Assembly: GCA_964475135.1 (NCBI GenBank)
Contig: CAYYWL010000027.1
Location: forward strand, 1-22,400
From: TMED14 sp964475135
GTDB taxonomy: Bacteria; Bacteroidota; Bacteroidia; Flavobacteriales; Schleiferiaceae
Length of the DNA stretch: 22,400 nt
Direction of reading: 5' to 3'
Shown here: piece by piece, positions 1 to 8,397 of the stretch
Layout of the letters: each line of letters opens with the position of its first letter
How positions within the stretch are numbered: position 1 is the first letter of the stretch
Notes under the pieces: model-generated
Told to the model about the DNA's origin: nothing
The model's database searches: none
Seen by the model: the letters and a program-made list of their open reading frames with translations, nothing else
Translations under genes and position numbers: made by a program

Positions 1-1003
<1,003 letters not shown>

Positions 1004-1098
1004 ATTCCCTAAGGGAGGCGGAGCGCCGCACCGGAAGCGGCCGCACCAAGGTTAATACTCCCTCCGGTGTGAAGGCAGCCGCCCTAGCAACTGCGGCG

Positions 1099-1106
1099 CA
1101 AAGGTA
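1099..1106 (-). promoter_or_regulatory. -7 box (TACCTTTG) upstream of the helicase
   Basis: This is an exact match on the minus strand to the Bacteroidota -7 consensus TAnnTTTG. It lies 95 nt before the helicase ATG, so the mRNA would have a leader, unlike many other genes in the window. I see no clear -33 TTG element. Confidence 0.5.
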
Positions 1107-1219
1107 CCGAACATTCTACAAATTGGTGCGTTACGCGGAATTTGCTAAAAGTCAGGCGGCCCAACGCATTTTTTACGGACGCCGCGAAGCAAAATTTGTG
1201 GGCACCCAAACCCATCCAA

Positions 1220-2619
1220 ATGTCCCTAACTGCCCTCCTTATCCTAAGCACGTTTTCGGTGGCGGATTCCCTGCCTGAATCCGTCGTAATTACCGGGCCC
1301 GACACCGCAGTGGGCGGGACGCCGGTAAACCTCTATTACTGCGCCAGTAACCTCATGCCCAACAGCGTCAGCCAGTGGAACATTACGAACTACTCTGGTA
1401 CTGGGCCCTACCCGCCCTACAACAATCCTGGGCCGTGCCAGTACTTCAACCTGTATGTGATCCCCGACTGGAACCCTTCGCTGCACACCGTAACCTGCAC
1501 GAACTATGGAAACGTGGGCAGCTTTGACACCTGGATTATTCCGCAAAACAGCAGTCAGACTTTTGACACGATTGTGCCAATCGGAGACTCCTGCGCCACG
1601 CAGCGGGTTACCACGAGCTTGAACGCCAACTTATACCGAGGCTCTCAGATTTCTATTCTGCCCCACCGCTGGCAGTACCAGCACCCTGGCTCAGGGGTTT
1701 GGACGGACTTTTTGAGCAATCCCGGAAACCTAAACGGTATTTCGTGGACCACGCTGGCCGCAACCCCCAATTCGCAACGCTACCTCTGGACCTTAGATTC
1801 CCTATTTGGCCACCCGGTGTACGATACCACCTTTTATCAGGGCGGAAGCGTACGCTTGAACCTCAACAACCCTCCGGCTGCACTTAACGGACTTTGGATT
1901 CGCAAGGTTTTGGACCGCTATGCCGGCAACAGCGTCTCGTCGGACCCCGTTCAAATTTGGTCGGAGGTTCAGCCCGTGGTCCTCGTCGATGCAGGCTCCG
2001 ACACCCTCATCGAAGGCAGTNNNNNNNNNNNNNNNNNNNNNNNNNNNNNNNNNNNNNNNNNNNNNNNNNNNNNNNNNNNNNNNNNNNNNNNNNNNNNNNN
2101 NNNNNNNNNNNNNNNNNNNNGGTTCAGCCCGTGGTCCTCGTCGATGCAGGCTCCGACACCCTCATCGAAGGCAGTTCTGGTTTGTACTACGTATCCAACC
2201 CCCAGTTATTCAATCAGTTTCAATGGACGGTTTCGGGCGGAACCGCACTTAACTCAACCACCAGCGACAGCCTTTGGGTGCGCTGGGACTCGGTCGGAAC
2301 CGGCACCGTCACCGTGCATGCATGGTCAACCACTACGTGCGTGAACAGCGCAAGCACTTCGGTAGAAGTACGCGGGCTCTCGCTAGGCGAACGCCAACTT
2401 CCCCGCATTGACGTCAGCCCCAATCCGAGCTCGGGATGGATCGAGGTTCAGCTTGAATCTGAAGAAGTTCTGTACCAAATAACCGACGCAACAGGACGCA
2501 CAGTGGCACACGGAATCCTCAAGTCGGGCCGACTGTACCACCAACTTCGCCAAGGGATTTACACATTGACCGCGCAAGGGCATGCGCCCGTTCGTCTTGT
2601 CGTTGCTGCAGGAGATTGA
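1220..2619 (+). CDS. Secreted protein with T9SS type A C-terminal sorting domain, interrupted by an artefactual gap
   Basis: A secreted or surface protein of unknown activity, exported by T9SS. The start at 1220 gives MSLTALLILSTFSVADS, a short hydrophobic signal peptide, although its n-region lacks the usual positive charge. The body is rich in Ser, Thr, Asn, Trp and Cys and looks like Ig/PKD-type beta domains (for example a segment beginning VDAGSDTLIEGS). The end is a T9SS sorting domain, with DVSPNPSSGWIEVQ, then ITDATGRTV, then LRQGIYTL. The 100-N gap at 2021-2120 is flanked by identical 55-mers. Removing gap plus one copy (155 bp) puts the two halves in one frame and gives 414 residues, so the gene is probably intact. 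It faces the downstream lipoprotein gene, 20 bp away. Confidence 0.85.
1966..2175. other. Assembly gap 1 with duplicated 55-bp flanks
   Basis: Positions 1966-2020 and 2121-2175 are identical over 55 bases and enclose exactly 100 N. The upstream copy is read in frame 2 and the downstream copy in frame 1; deleting 155 bp joins them in frame. This is what a scaffolder produces when it places an arbitrary gap between contigs that actually overlap by one 55-mer. Confidence 0.9.
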
Positions 2620-2639
2620 AGCAGGCATCCTAGCTGCGC

Positions 2640-3014
2640 CTATTCAACCACAAACGTGTACGTGTGGAAGACCAGGCCCATTATTGGCTCCGAAGCTAAC
2701 ATATGCTCGTACGAGCCAAGATCAGATAGGTCAGCAACGATGCTCGAGTCCGCGCTCCAGACCTTGCACGAATACATCGATTGAAGCTGTTCAATGGTCA
2801 TCTGCTCATCGTCACTGAAGTTGTGACGGGCGTTATAGATTACAGTTGAATTATACGCTTGAGCCGTATCCATAATTTCTTGACCCTGCCACGTGTACTC
2901 CACGTAGATCTCTTGATTGGACAGGTTGGCCACAATGAATTCATAGTTGTGGCTGTCTTTGGTGCATGCTGACGCGATCAGTGCAGCGGCGAGGATGGTC
3001 AAAATCTTGTTCAT
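2640..3014 (-). CDS. Small lipoprotein of unknown function
   Basis: A 124-residue product that begins MNKILTILAAALIASACTKD. This is a lipoprotein signal with the lipobox ASAC, so Cys17 would be lipidated after cleavage. The mature part is about 107 residues, acidic, with no internal membrane segment and no domain I recognise. Phrases such as NQEIYVEYTWQGQEI suggest a small beta-rich fold. It probably sits in the outer membrane or periplasm. The gene stands alone: it converges on the T9SS gene and is followed upstream by a gene-free stretch. No TAnnTTTG box is obvious upstream. Real on the strength of the lipobox and the clean length; function unknown. Confidence 0.72.
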   Translation of the reverse strand: MNKILTILAAALIASACTKDSHNYEFIVANLSNQEIYVEYTWQGQEIMDTAQAYNSTVIYNARHNFSDDEQMTIEQLQSMYSCKVWSADSSIVADLSDLGSYEHMLASEPIMGLVFHTYTFVVE

Positions 3015-3180
3015 GGTATGACTCTTGGCGGAATTGTGTATTTATTATTTGATTGTGAGCATATTAGCTCGTTTCAATTGGAAAGATAGTTTGGTTTTTG
3101 AGAATAGTGCAAGCAGGGACAAAGGACCGGAATATGGTACTCAAAAAGAAAGCTCAATGGACCACACTGCGAGGGTCAGT

Positions 3181-3198
3181 GTTTCGTGCGCCCAGCAG
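3181..3198. repeat. Partial direct copy of the tRNA 3' end
   Basis: The 18 bases here match 3341-3358, which hold the tRNA 3' end and its downstream flank, at 17 of 18 positions. The identical core is GTGCGCCCAGCAG. The rest of the tRNA is not present. It could be a tRNA gene remnant or an attachment-site-like duplication. Confidence 0.6.
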
Positions 3199-3240
3199 AT
3201 TAACTCAGCTGTTCCTGTTGGGGGCTTTCGATAAAAACTA

Positions 3241-3270
3241 AACCCGTATTCGCTGCGCGAATTCGCGGGT
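3241..3270. terminator. Terminator-like hairpin
   Basis: ACCCG (3242-3246) pairs with CGGGT (3266-3270), and inside them ATTCGC pairs with GCGAAT around a TGC loop. On the minus strand the hairpin is followed by TTTAGTTTTTAT, so it could end transcription coming through the tRNA terminator. The plus strand has only ATTTATC after it. Confidence 0.4.
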
Positions 3271-3309
3271 ATTTATCGGGCCGCAACTTGAACAAGCTCG
3301 CTGCGTCCC

Positions 3310-3344
3310 AAAAAAAACCCGCCACCCTTACGGGTGACGGGTTT
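3310..3344 (-). terminator. Intrinsic terminator of the tRNA gene
   Basis: On the minus strand, AAACCCGTCACCC, a GTAA loop and GGGTGGCGGGTTT form a 13-bp stem with one T-G pair, followed by an unbroken run of T. It starts three nucleotides after the tRNA discriminator base. Confidence 0.85.
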
Positions 3345-3346
3345 AG

Positions 3347-3419
<73 letters not shown>

Positions 3420-3429
3420 TTGAGGCCTG

Positions 3430-3437
3430 CAAAAATA
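3430..3437 (-). promoter_or_regulatory. -7 box (TATTTTTG) of the tRNA gene
   Basis: An exact TAnnTTTG match on the minus strand, ending 10 nt before the tRNA 5' end. Transcription would start a few bases upstream of the mature tRNA. Confidence 0.65.
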
Positions 3438-3487
3438 AGGAATGTCGGGTCGGTAGTCCGACCCTCAACTAAGTCAATAATTCGCCT

Positions 3488-3652
3488 TTAGCGAATCATC
3501 TCAAGTCCGCCGTAGGCCAAGGCCAACCAAGCGAGTCCCTTGATCAAAAAGAATGAAAAGAGTCCAATGGCCACGGGCCATCCGGCCTGGCGTACTAAGC
3601 CCGCCCATCCGTCGCGCTTGAGGATCAATCGGTATTCATTTAGCCACTTCAT
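3488..3652 (-). CDS. Small single-span membrane protein (54 aa), unknown function
   Basis: A short open frame from ATG at 3652 to TAA at 3488-3490. The product starts MKWLNEYRLILKRDGWAGLV, a basic, Trp-containing amphipathic stretch, followed by one hydrophobic segment at about residues 27-48 (PVAIGLFSFFLIKGLAWLAL) and a short tail. A TATTTTTG -7 box ends 4 nt before the ATG, the spacing seen at eight other genes here, and this supports both the gene and its start. I believe similar small proteins exist in Flavobacteriia, but I cannot name a family. Its role is unknown; topology and charge suggest a small inner-membrane protein with its N-terminus inside. Confidence 0.72.
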   Translation of the reverse strand: MKWLNEYRLILKRDGWAGLVRQAGWPVAIGLFSFFLIKGLAWLALAYGGLEMIR

Positions 3653-3656
3653 GCAG

Positions 3657-3664
3657 CAAAAATA
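3657..3664 (-). promoter_or_regulatory. -7 box (TATTTTTG) of the 54-aa gene
   Basis: An exact TAnnTTTG match with 4 nt to the start codon, which predicts a leaderless or nearly leaderless mRNA. Confidence 0.6.
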
Positions 3665-3773
3665 GCCCCGACCTCAAATCAATTATACCCGTAAACAAAA
3701 AAGCCATAGCCTAAAGAGAAGAAGTAAAAACTGAACAAAATAGGGCTTAATCGTATTTTAGCATCATAAAGTT

Positions 3774-4649
3774 ATGAGTCCAAATAGCCCAATCCGATAC
3801 CAGAGCCTGTACGAAGGCATTGAATGGCTCCGCCTTGAAGGGCGCGCCAGCGAAGCCCCCAGCACCTTGGTCTTGGAACCCGAGCACGTGCACCTCTTTT
3901 TTAGCTTAGATGGCGAAACCTCCTTTCAATTCGGCCCCATGTACATGCGTCCGCTGCCCGAAGGTCAAAGTTTTTTCATCTACAACCCCAAAGACGAACT
4001 CAAGGCTGGCGTGGGACTCCCACATGGCAAGCGTTTAATCGCGATTAAAATCCGATTTGAACGACTGCACCGACTCTTTATGCCCGACGGCGAAGAGAGC
4101 GAAGAGATTCCGTTTTTAGGCCGCACCGAAATGCAGCGCCCCATCTACGACCAGCGTGCAGTAGATGCTGGCCAGCGCGTGATTCTCGATTCACTTTGGT
4201 CCAAAAAACTGAGTACCAACGCTCTGCGCGTGGCCCAACTCGGGTACGTGTTTGAGCTCTTAGGGCACTACTTTCACACCAGCGAACCCGACACTGCGGC
4301 ATGCCCCTTCCTAAAGGATGAGGACAACCTCAAGCGGATTCACGACGCCAAGGCCGTAATTCTGGACCTATGGCAGGATCCGCCCACAATCAAGCAGTTG
4401 GCCGACCGCGTGGGGCTCAACGAATACCGCCTCAAGGCTGGATTTAAGGAAGTGTACGGCAACACCGTCTACGGCTACGTCATGGACACCCGCCTCAACC
4501 ACGCGCGCCGCATGCTGGACCAAGGACGCCTGAGCGTAAATGAGGTCGCGTTTGAAATCGGATACCAGAATCCGAGCCATTTTATCGCCGCCTTTAAGCG
4601 AAAATTTGGCGTGACGCCCAAGAAGTACACCAAGGCCGAGGCGAATTAA
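3774..4649 (+). CDS. AraC/XylS-family transcriptional regulator
   Basis: A 291-residue DNA-binding regulator. The C-terminal third carries the double helix-turn-helix of the AraC family: TIKQLADRVGLNEYRLKAGF for the first helix-turn-helix, and VNEVAFEIGYQNPSHFIAAF with KRKFGVTPKKYTK for the second, which is the family signature. The N-terminal 180 residues form a ligand or effector domain with no close match that I recognise; a segment reading QSFFIYNPKDELKAGVGLPH suggests a cupin-like sensor. The HAD phosphatase gene starts 16 bp after its stop and is probably co-transcribed. Upstream there is only a weak -7 candidate (TATTTTAG at 3754-3761). Family certain, ligand and targets unknown. Confidence 0.93.
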   Translation: MSPNSPIRYQSLYEGIEWLRLEGRASEAPSTLVLEPEHVHLFFSLDGETSFQFGPMYMRPLPEGQSFFIYNPKDELKAGVGLPHGKRLIAIKIRFERLHRLFMPDGEESEEIPFLGRTEMQRPIYDQRAVDAGQRVILDSLWSKKLSTNALRVAQLGYVFELLGHYFHTSEPDTAACPFLKDEDNLKRIHDAKAVILDLWQDPPTIKQLADRVGLNEYRLKAGFKEVYGNTVYGYVMDTRLNHARRMLDQGRLSVNEVAFEIGYQNPSHFIAAFKRKFGVTPKKYTKAEAN

Positions 4650-4664
4650 CCCGACCTTTGGGCC

Positions 4665-5422
4665 ATGCGCCTCCTCAAAACCTCCGAGCTCACGTCGCAC
4701 CCTGGCGGGTGGATCGTGTTCGATTTCGGAAACGTTATCATCGAAATCGATCCCCCACGTAGCATTAAAGCGTTTCAAACGCTTGGCGCGCCTGCTGACC
4801 TGCACCTCGACGCCGACTATTTTCACGAATTCGAAACCGGCGCCCTCTCGGCCGCCGAATTTCGCGATACGCTTCGCGGCCGACTGCGTTGGGCCGCAGC
4901 TGATTCAAGCATCGACCGGGCGTGGAACGAGTTGCTGCTCGAAGTTCCGCCCCGAACCTTGGCCAAGCTGCACCAGCTTAAGGCTAAAGGCTACAAACTT
5001 GCCCTTCTGAGCAACACCAATCCCATCCACATCGACGAGGTGCGCCGCCGACTCGGCCCGCACGGCTATGCAGCCTTTGANNNNNNNNNNNNNNNNNNNN
5101 NNNNNNNNNNNNNNNNNNNNNNNNNNNNNNNNNNNNNNNNNNNNNNNNNNNNNNNNNNNNNNNNNNNNNNNNNNNNNNNNTCCACATCGACGAGGTGCGC
5201 CGCCGACTCGGCCCGCACGGCTATGCAGCCTTTGAGCGCTGCTTTGAGCGGGTGTTTTATTCGTTTGACATGGGTTTGCGCAAGCCCGACCCTGAGATTT
5301 ATGCAGCCGTGGACCGCGAGCTGGGCATTACCTCGGCCGCCGAAGTACTGTTTGTCGACGATAATGCCGCCAACATCGCTTCAGCTGCGGCCTACGGATG
5401 GCGGACGCTGCATTTTATCTAG
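4665..5422 (+). CDS. HAD-superfamily phosphatase, YihX-like, interrupted by an artefactual gap
   Basis: A haloacid dehalogenase-type phosphohydrolase, probably cytoplasmic. Motif I reads VFDFGNVIIEID at about residues 18-29, with the DxG form seen in YihX-like sugar phosphatases. Motif II is ALLSNTNPIH, motif III falls in FDMGLRKPDPEIY, and motif IV is VLFVDDNAANI. The gap at 5081-5180 sits between identical 55-mers; removing 155 bp joins frames and gives 200 residues, the normal family length. All four motifs survive, so the enzyme should be active. The substrate cannot be read from sequence; a sugar or nucleotide phosphate is plausible. It follows the AraC gene by 15 bp and ends 3 bp from the convergent epimerase stop. 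Confidence 0.9.
5026..5235. other. Assembly gap 2 with duplicated 55-bp flanks
   Basis: Positions 5026-5080 and 5181-5235 are identical over 55 bases and enclose 100 N, exactly as in gap 1. Collapsing the gap and one copy restores the HAD phosphatase frame. Confidence 0.9.
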
Positions 5423-5425
5423 GAT

Positions 5426-5842
5426 TTATAAGTCCTGGCAGAGCTCAATCAGGCTCCCGCCTGTGTCTTTGGGGTGCAGAAAGGCGATGATCTTGCCGTC
5501 GGCACCCGGCTTGGGGTGACGGTGGATCAGCGCGATTCCGGCTGCGTCAAGGCGGTCGAGCTCGGCCTGGAGGTCGGCCACCGCATAGGCGACGTGGTGC
5601 AAGCCCTCGCCCCGCTTCTCAATGAAGGTGGCGATGGGTGAATCCGTACGGGTAGCGGCAAGGAGTTCAATTTTGTTGCCTCCGACCGCAAAAAACGAGG
5701 TCATGACTCCTTCAGAGGCCACCTCTTCGCGCTTGTAGGGTCCGACTCCGAGTAGCCCAGTATAGAGGATTTCGGCGGCGTCGAGGTCGCGCACGGCGAT
5801 TCCGAGGTGCTCGATTCCGAGCCAATGGGGAGAGGGAAGCAT
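5426..5842 (-). CDS. mce: Methylmalonyl-CoA epimerase (VOC superfamily)
   Basis: This enzyme interconverts (S)- and (R)-methylmalonyl-CoA in propionate and odd-chain or branched-chain degradation, feeding methylmalonyl-CoA mutase. From ATG at 5842 the product is 138 residues, the usual size. It has two VOC halves: HLGIAVRDLDAA near residue 12 and GEGLHHVAYAVADL near 79-91. The canonical end is KIIAFLHPKDTGGSLIELCQ. Expected metal ligands are His12, one of His82/His83, and Glu133; Glu59 (KIELL) is probably also at the active site. The frame stays open to 6241, but that extension lies antisense to rbfA. A TAATTTTA box five nt before the ATG supports the start. The mutase is not in the window. 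Confidence 0.92.
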   Translation of the reverse strand: MLPSPHWLGIEHLGIAVRDLDAAEILYTGLLGVGPYKREEVASEGVMTSFFAVGGNKIELLAATRTDSPIATFIEKRGEGLHHVAYAVADLQAELDRLDAAGIALIHRHPKPGADGKIIAFLHPKDTGGSLIELCQDL

Positions 5843-5847
5843 TGCCC

Positions 5848-5855
5848 TAAAATTA
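5848..5855 (-). promoter_or_regulatory. Candidate -7 box (TAATTTTA) of mce
   Basis: It differs from TAnnTTTG only at the last base and ends 5 nt before the mce ATG. It lies back-to-back with the rbfA box, 4 bp away. Confidence 0.45.
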
Positions 5856-5859
5856 GCGG

Positions 5860-5867
5860 TACTTTTG
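5860..5867 (+). promoter_or_regulatory. -7 box (TACTTTTG) of rbfA
   Basis: An exact TAnnTTTG match ending 5 nt before the rbfA ATG, which selects the start at 5873 over the longer frame. Any -33 element must lie inside the mce coding region. Confidence 0.62.
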
Positions 5868-5872
5868 CAGGT

Positions 5873-6232
5873 ATGGAATCCATCCGCCAAAAACGTATTA
5901 ATTCGCTGCTGCAGCACGACATGGCCGAGGTGTTTCGCGCCTTGGCGGCCGCGGAATTTCCCGGAACCCTCATTACCGTGAGCAAAATCCGAGTGACTCC
6001 GGACCTTGGGCTGGCGCGAGTATACCTCAGTTTTTTTCCGATTGACCGCACCCAAAAGGCGATGGAATTTATTGAGGAGCACGCTCCGCGCATTAAAAAC
6101 GAGCTGGCCGGCCGGGTGCGCCACCAGCTGCGTGTGATTCCGAACCTGCAGTACTTCGCCGACGATTCGATGGAGTACGAGGCCAATATTGACCGCCTTC
6201 TGCGCGAAGGCGGAGAAAATCCGTTTAAATAG
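5873..6232 (+). CDS. rbfA: Ribosome-binding factor A
   Basis: A small KH-like protein that binds the 30S subunit and helps mature the 16S rRNA 5' end. The product is 119 residues and begins MESIRQKRINSLLQHDMAEV. Family features include TLITVSKIRVTPDLGLARVYLSF in the centre and RHQLRVIPNLQYFADDSMEY towards the end, the typical RbfA block. The frame is open from 5807, but the start at 5873 is favoured by the family's N-terminus and by the -7 box 5 nt before it. The stop codon TAG overlaps the GTG start of the permease by one base (TAGTG), so the two are probably translationally coupled. Divergent from mce. Confidence 0.95.
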   Translation: MESIRQKRINSLLQHDMAEVFRALAAAEFPGTLITVSKIRVTPDLGLARVYLSFFPIDRTQKAMEFIEEHAPRIKNELAGRVRHQLRVIPNLQYFADDSMEYEANIDRLLREGGENPFK

Positions 6233-7416
6233 TGCGCGCAAGCGGACCGCAGTTGGGCTGGCGCCTGCTTCGCGGCCGCAAGCTCACGCAGTGGGTGGCC
6301 CGCCTTGCCGCGCTCGGCGTAGCCGTCGGAACCGCCGCCATGCTCGTCGTCCTCGCCGGGTTCAACGGACTAGAATCGATGGTGCGCGCGGCCTACGAGG
6401 GAATGCACGCCCCCTACACCCTGTCGCCGACCGAGGGCATCCATTCTGAAGTGGACCTTGAAGCCCTGCGGGCCCTTCCAGAGGTTGCGGGGCTGAGCGC
6501 AGTGGTCAGTCAAAAGGCGTTGGTGCGAAGCGAAGAGCGGGAGGTCCTTGTGGAGCTCTGGGGCGTAGATTCTGCGTTTTCAGCGCTGAGCCCTTGGGGC
6601 GCGAACGTGCTTCGCGGAGACGGCGACACCGTAGCCATATTGGACGGCCTCTACCTCGGAACCGGTGCCGCAAACCAACTTTTAGTGGACTTCAGCCGCG
6701 GCCCCGACCCCGTCGAGCTGCTCTGGCCCCAGGCGGGTCTAGACGACTTTCAGCGCAGCATTGCCCTCGTGCGCGGAACATTCAGTATCCACCCCCAAAT
6801 CGACTACGCCTTTGGCATCATGCCCATGGCCGAGCTTCGGGCCTTCAGGCCGTTGGCCGACTCGGGGCAGGTTTCGCACGTTCTGGTCTGGCCCTCGGCT
6901 GGAGCGCCGAGCGACCTGCGCGCCACATTGGCTGCAGCCGCCCCTGGATGGACCCCAGAACGCCCCGAAGAGCGCGAAGAGGCCATGTTCCAGGTCCTTC
7001 GCAGCGAAGGCCTGGCAACCACCGCTATTTTGGGATTCATCGTACTGCTTGCCTCGCTTGGACTCTATGCGGCCGCCAGCCTCATCATTCTCGAAAAGCA
7101 GGGCCAGCGCGCCATGCTCGCCGCCCTCGGAATGCCCGCAGAACGCATCCGTGCCGCATTCACTTGGAGCGGAATTTGGCTCACCCTTATCGGCGCCTTA
7201 GCTGGCTTTGTACTTGGGGCATCCGTAGTTGCCGCCCAGACTCAATGGGGCCTGCTCAAACTGGGTGAGGGTTATATAGTTGAAGCCTACCCCGTCCAGT
7301 GGTCGGTGGTACAGTCGCTCGCGGTATTCGCGCTGGTGGTTGTGATTGGCGGCCTACTCTCGTGGCTCGCCGGGCGTCAGGCCGGCTCCGATACGAAGCT
7401 GTTGCGCAGCGCGTAG
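6232..7416 (+). CDS. FtsX/LolE-like ABC transporter permease
   Basis: A 394-residue inner-membrane permease of the MacB/FtsX/LolCE type. The N-terminus (QLGWRLLRGRKLTQWVARLA) is typical of LolC/E proteins. One membrane helix lies at about 24-46, then a large periplasmic domain to about 260, then three helices at roughly 263-285, 305-330 and 350-372. A cytoplasmic loop reads LIILEKQGQRAMLAALGMP, the usual coupling motif (normally EKxxxIxxLRAxG). The start is GTG, overlapping the rbfA stop by one base. No ATPase gene is nearby, so its partner must be encoded elsewhere. Lipoprotein release or cell-envelope transport is inferred. The last 40 bp overlap the end of dusB on the other strand. Confidence 0.85.
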   Translation: MRASGPQLGWRLLRGRKLTQWVARLAALGVAVGTAAMLVVLAGFNGLESMVRAAYEGMHAPYTLSPTEGIHSEVDLEALRALPEVAGLSAVVSQKALVRSEEREVLVELWGVDSAFSALSPWGANVLRGDGDTVAILDGLYLGTGAANQLLVDFSRGPDPVELLWPQAGLDDFQRSIALVRGTFSIHPQIDYAFGIMPMAELRAFRPLADSGQVSHVLVWPSAGAPSDLRATLAAAAPGWTPERPEEREEAMFQVLRSEGLATTAILGFIVLLASLGLYAAASLIILEKQGQRAMLAALGMPAERIRAAFTWSGIWLTLIGALAGFVLGASVVAAQTQWGLLKLGEGYIVEAYPVQWSVVQSLAVFALVVVIGGLLSWLAGRQAGSDTKLLRSA

Positions 7417-8384
7417 TCTCCGCGAATCTCGTCAAAGGTGGCGCGCAGCATCTCGAGCGAATCCGAGGTCACTAGCGTCTGGCGCAACTCCTTAAAATTG
7501 GGGAAGTTCCTAAAGTAGTTCCCATAGTGGCGGCGCATCTCGGCAATTGCGAGCTTCTCGCCCTTCCACTCGACCGATAGCTCCAAGTGCCGCTGCGCGG
7601 CGTTGGCGCGCTCGCTGAGCGTCGGCGGATCCAGGTGCTCGCCCGTCGCCATGAAGTGCTTGATCTCTTTAAAAATCCACGGATAGCCGATGGTGGCGCG
7701 GCCAATCATCACTCCGTCAACCCCGTAGCGGTCGCGCATGACAAGAGCCTTCTCAGGGCTGTCAATGTCTCCGTTACCAAACACCGGAATGTTCATGCGC
7801 GGATTGTTCTTGATTTCCCCAATCAGCGTCCAGTCTGCCTCGCCCTTGTACATCTGGCTGCGGGTGCGCCCGTGGATGCTGATTGCCTTAATTCCAATGT
7901 CTTGAAGGCGTTCTGCCACCTCAACTACATTTTTGGTGCTGTCGTCCCAACCCAGGCGGGTCTTGACGGTCACGGGCTTGTCTACCGCATCAACGATGGC
8001 TTTGGTGAGGCGCACCATCTTCGGAATGTCCTGAAGCATACTCGCCCCCGCGCCCTTGCACACCACTTTTTTGACGGGGCATCCGTAGTTAATGTCGATA
8101 AGGTCCGGATTCGCCTCGGCGCAAATGACCGCCGCCTCGATCATGCTTTCTAATTCGGAACCAAAAATTTGAATCCCAATCGGACGCTCGTACTCAAAAA
8201 TATCAAGCTTGGCGCGCGACTTCGCGGCATCGCGGATCAGTCCCTCACTCGAAATAAATTCGGTGTACATGAGGTCCGCCCCGTTTTCTTTGCATAGAAG
8301 GCGAAAGGGCGGATCGCTCACGTCCTCCATCGGAGCGAGGAGCAACGGGAAGTCCGGTAGTTCGATGTCCGCGATTTTTACCAC
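7377..8384 (-). CDS. dusB: tRNA-dihydrouridine synthase
   Basis: An FMN enzyme that reduces uridine to dihydrouridine in the tRNA D-loop. The product has 335 residues. Motifs: LLLAPMEDVSDPPFR at about 15-29 (start of the TIM barrel), INYGCPVKKV with the catalytic Cys102, VTVKTRLGWDDS, ISIHGRTRSQMYKGEADW, and VFGNGDIDSPEKA followed by GVMIGRATIGYPWIF for FMN phosphate binding. The frame is open to 8489, but GTG at 8384 is preferred: it lies 4 nt after an exact -7 box and starts the protein at VKIADIELP, as expected for the family. The open extension is antisense-free but overlaps the CPBP gene. The DusB subtype is by overall resemblance. Confidence 0.94.
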   Translation of the reverse strand: MVKIADIELPDFPLLLAPMEDVSDPPFRLLCKENGADLMYTEFISSEGLIRDAAKSRAKLDIFEYERPIGIQIFGSELESMIEAAVICAEANPDLIDINYGCPVKKVVCKGAGASMLQDIPKMVRLTKAIVDAVDKPVTVKTRLGWDDSTKNVVEVAERLQDIGIKAISIHGRTRSQMYKGEADWTLIGEIKNNPRMNIPVFGNGDIDSPEKALVMRDRYGVDGVMIGRATIGYPWIFKEIKHFMATGEHLDPPTLSERANAAQRHLELSVEWKGEKLAIAEMRRHYGNYFRNFPNFKELRQTLVTSDSLEMLRATFDEIRGDYALRNSFVSEPA

Positions 8385-8388
8385 GGTG

Positions 8389-8396
8389 CAAAGGTA
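8389..8396 (-). promoter_or_regulatory. -7 box (TACCTTTG) deciding the dusB GTG start
   Basis: An exact TAnnTTTG match, immediately after the CPBP stop codon (8398-8400) and 4 nt before GTG at 8384. It places the dusB promoter inside the end of the upstream gene. Confidence 0.58.
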
Positions 8397-8397
8397 C

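Larger units (their letters stand above)
3015..3346. other. Gene-free stretch with tRNA remnant and hairpins
   Basis: About 330 bp with no convincing gene. It holds a partial copy of the tRNA 3' end (3181-3198), a GC-rich hairpin (3241-3270) and the tRNA terminator (3310-3344). An open frame at 3025-3234 (+) has no recognisable protein features. The base composition between 3015 and 3130 is AT-rich, as expected of non-coding or promoter DNA for the lipoprotein. Confidence 0.6.

Noticed and set aside
1966..2175. A true direct repeat or frameshifted pseudogene at gap 1
   Set aside because: The flanks are identical over exactly 55 bp, the same length as at gap 2, and the reading frame is restored by collapsing the gap.
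3025..3234. A 69-codon open frame on the plus strand
   Set aside because: No signal, domain or promoter box; it runs through the tRNA-remnant sequence and has the look of a chance frame in AT-rich DNA.
5857..6241. N-terminal extension of the epimerase frame
   Set aside because: It lies antisense to rbfA; the family N-terminus and promoter box both put the start at 5842.
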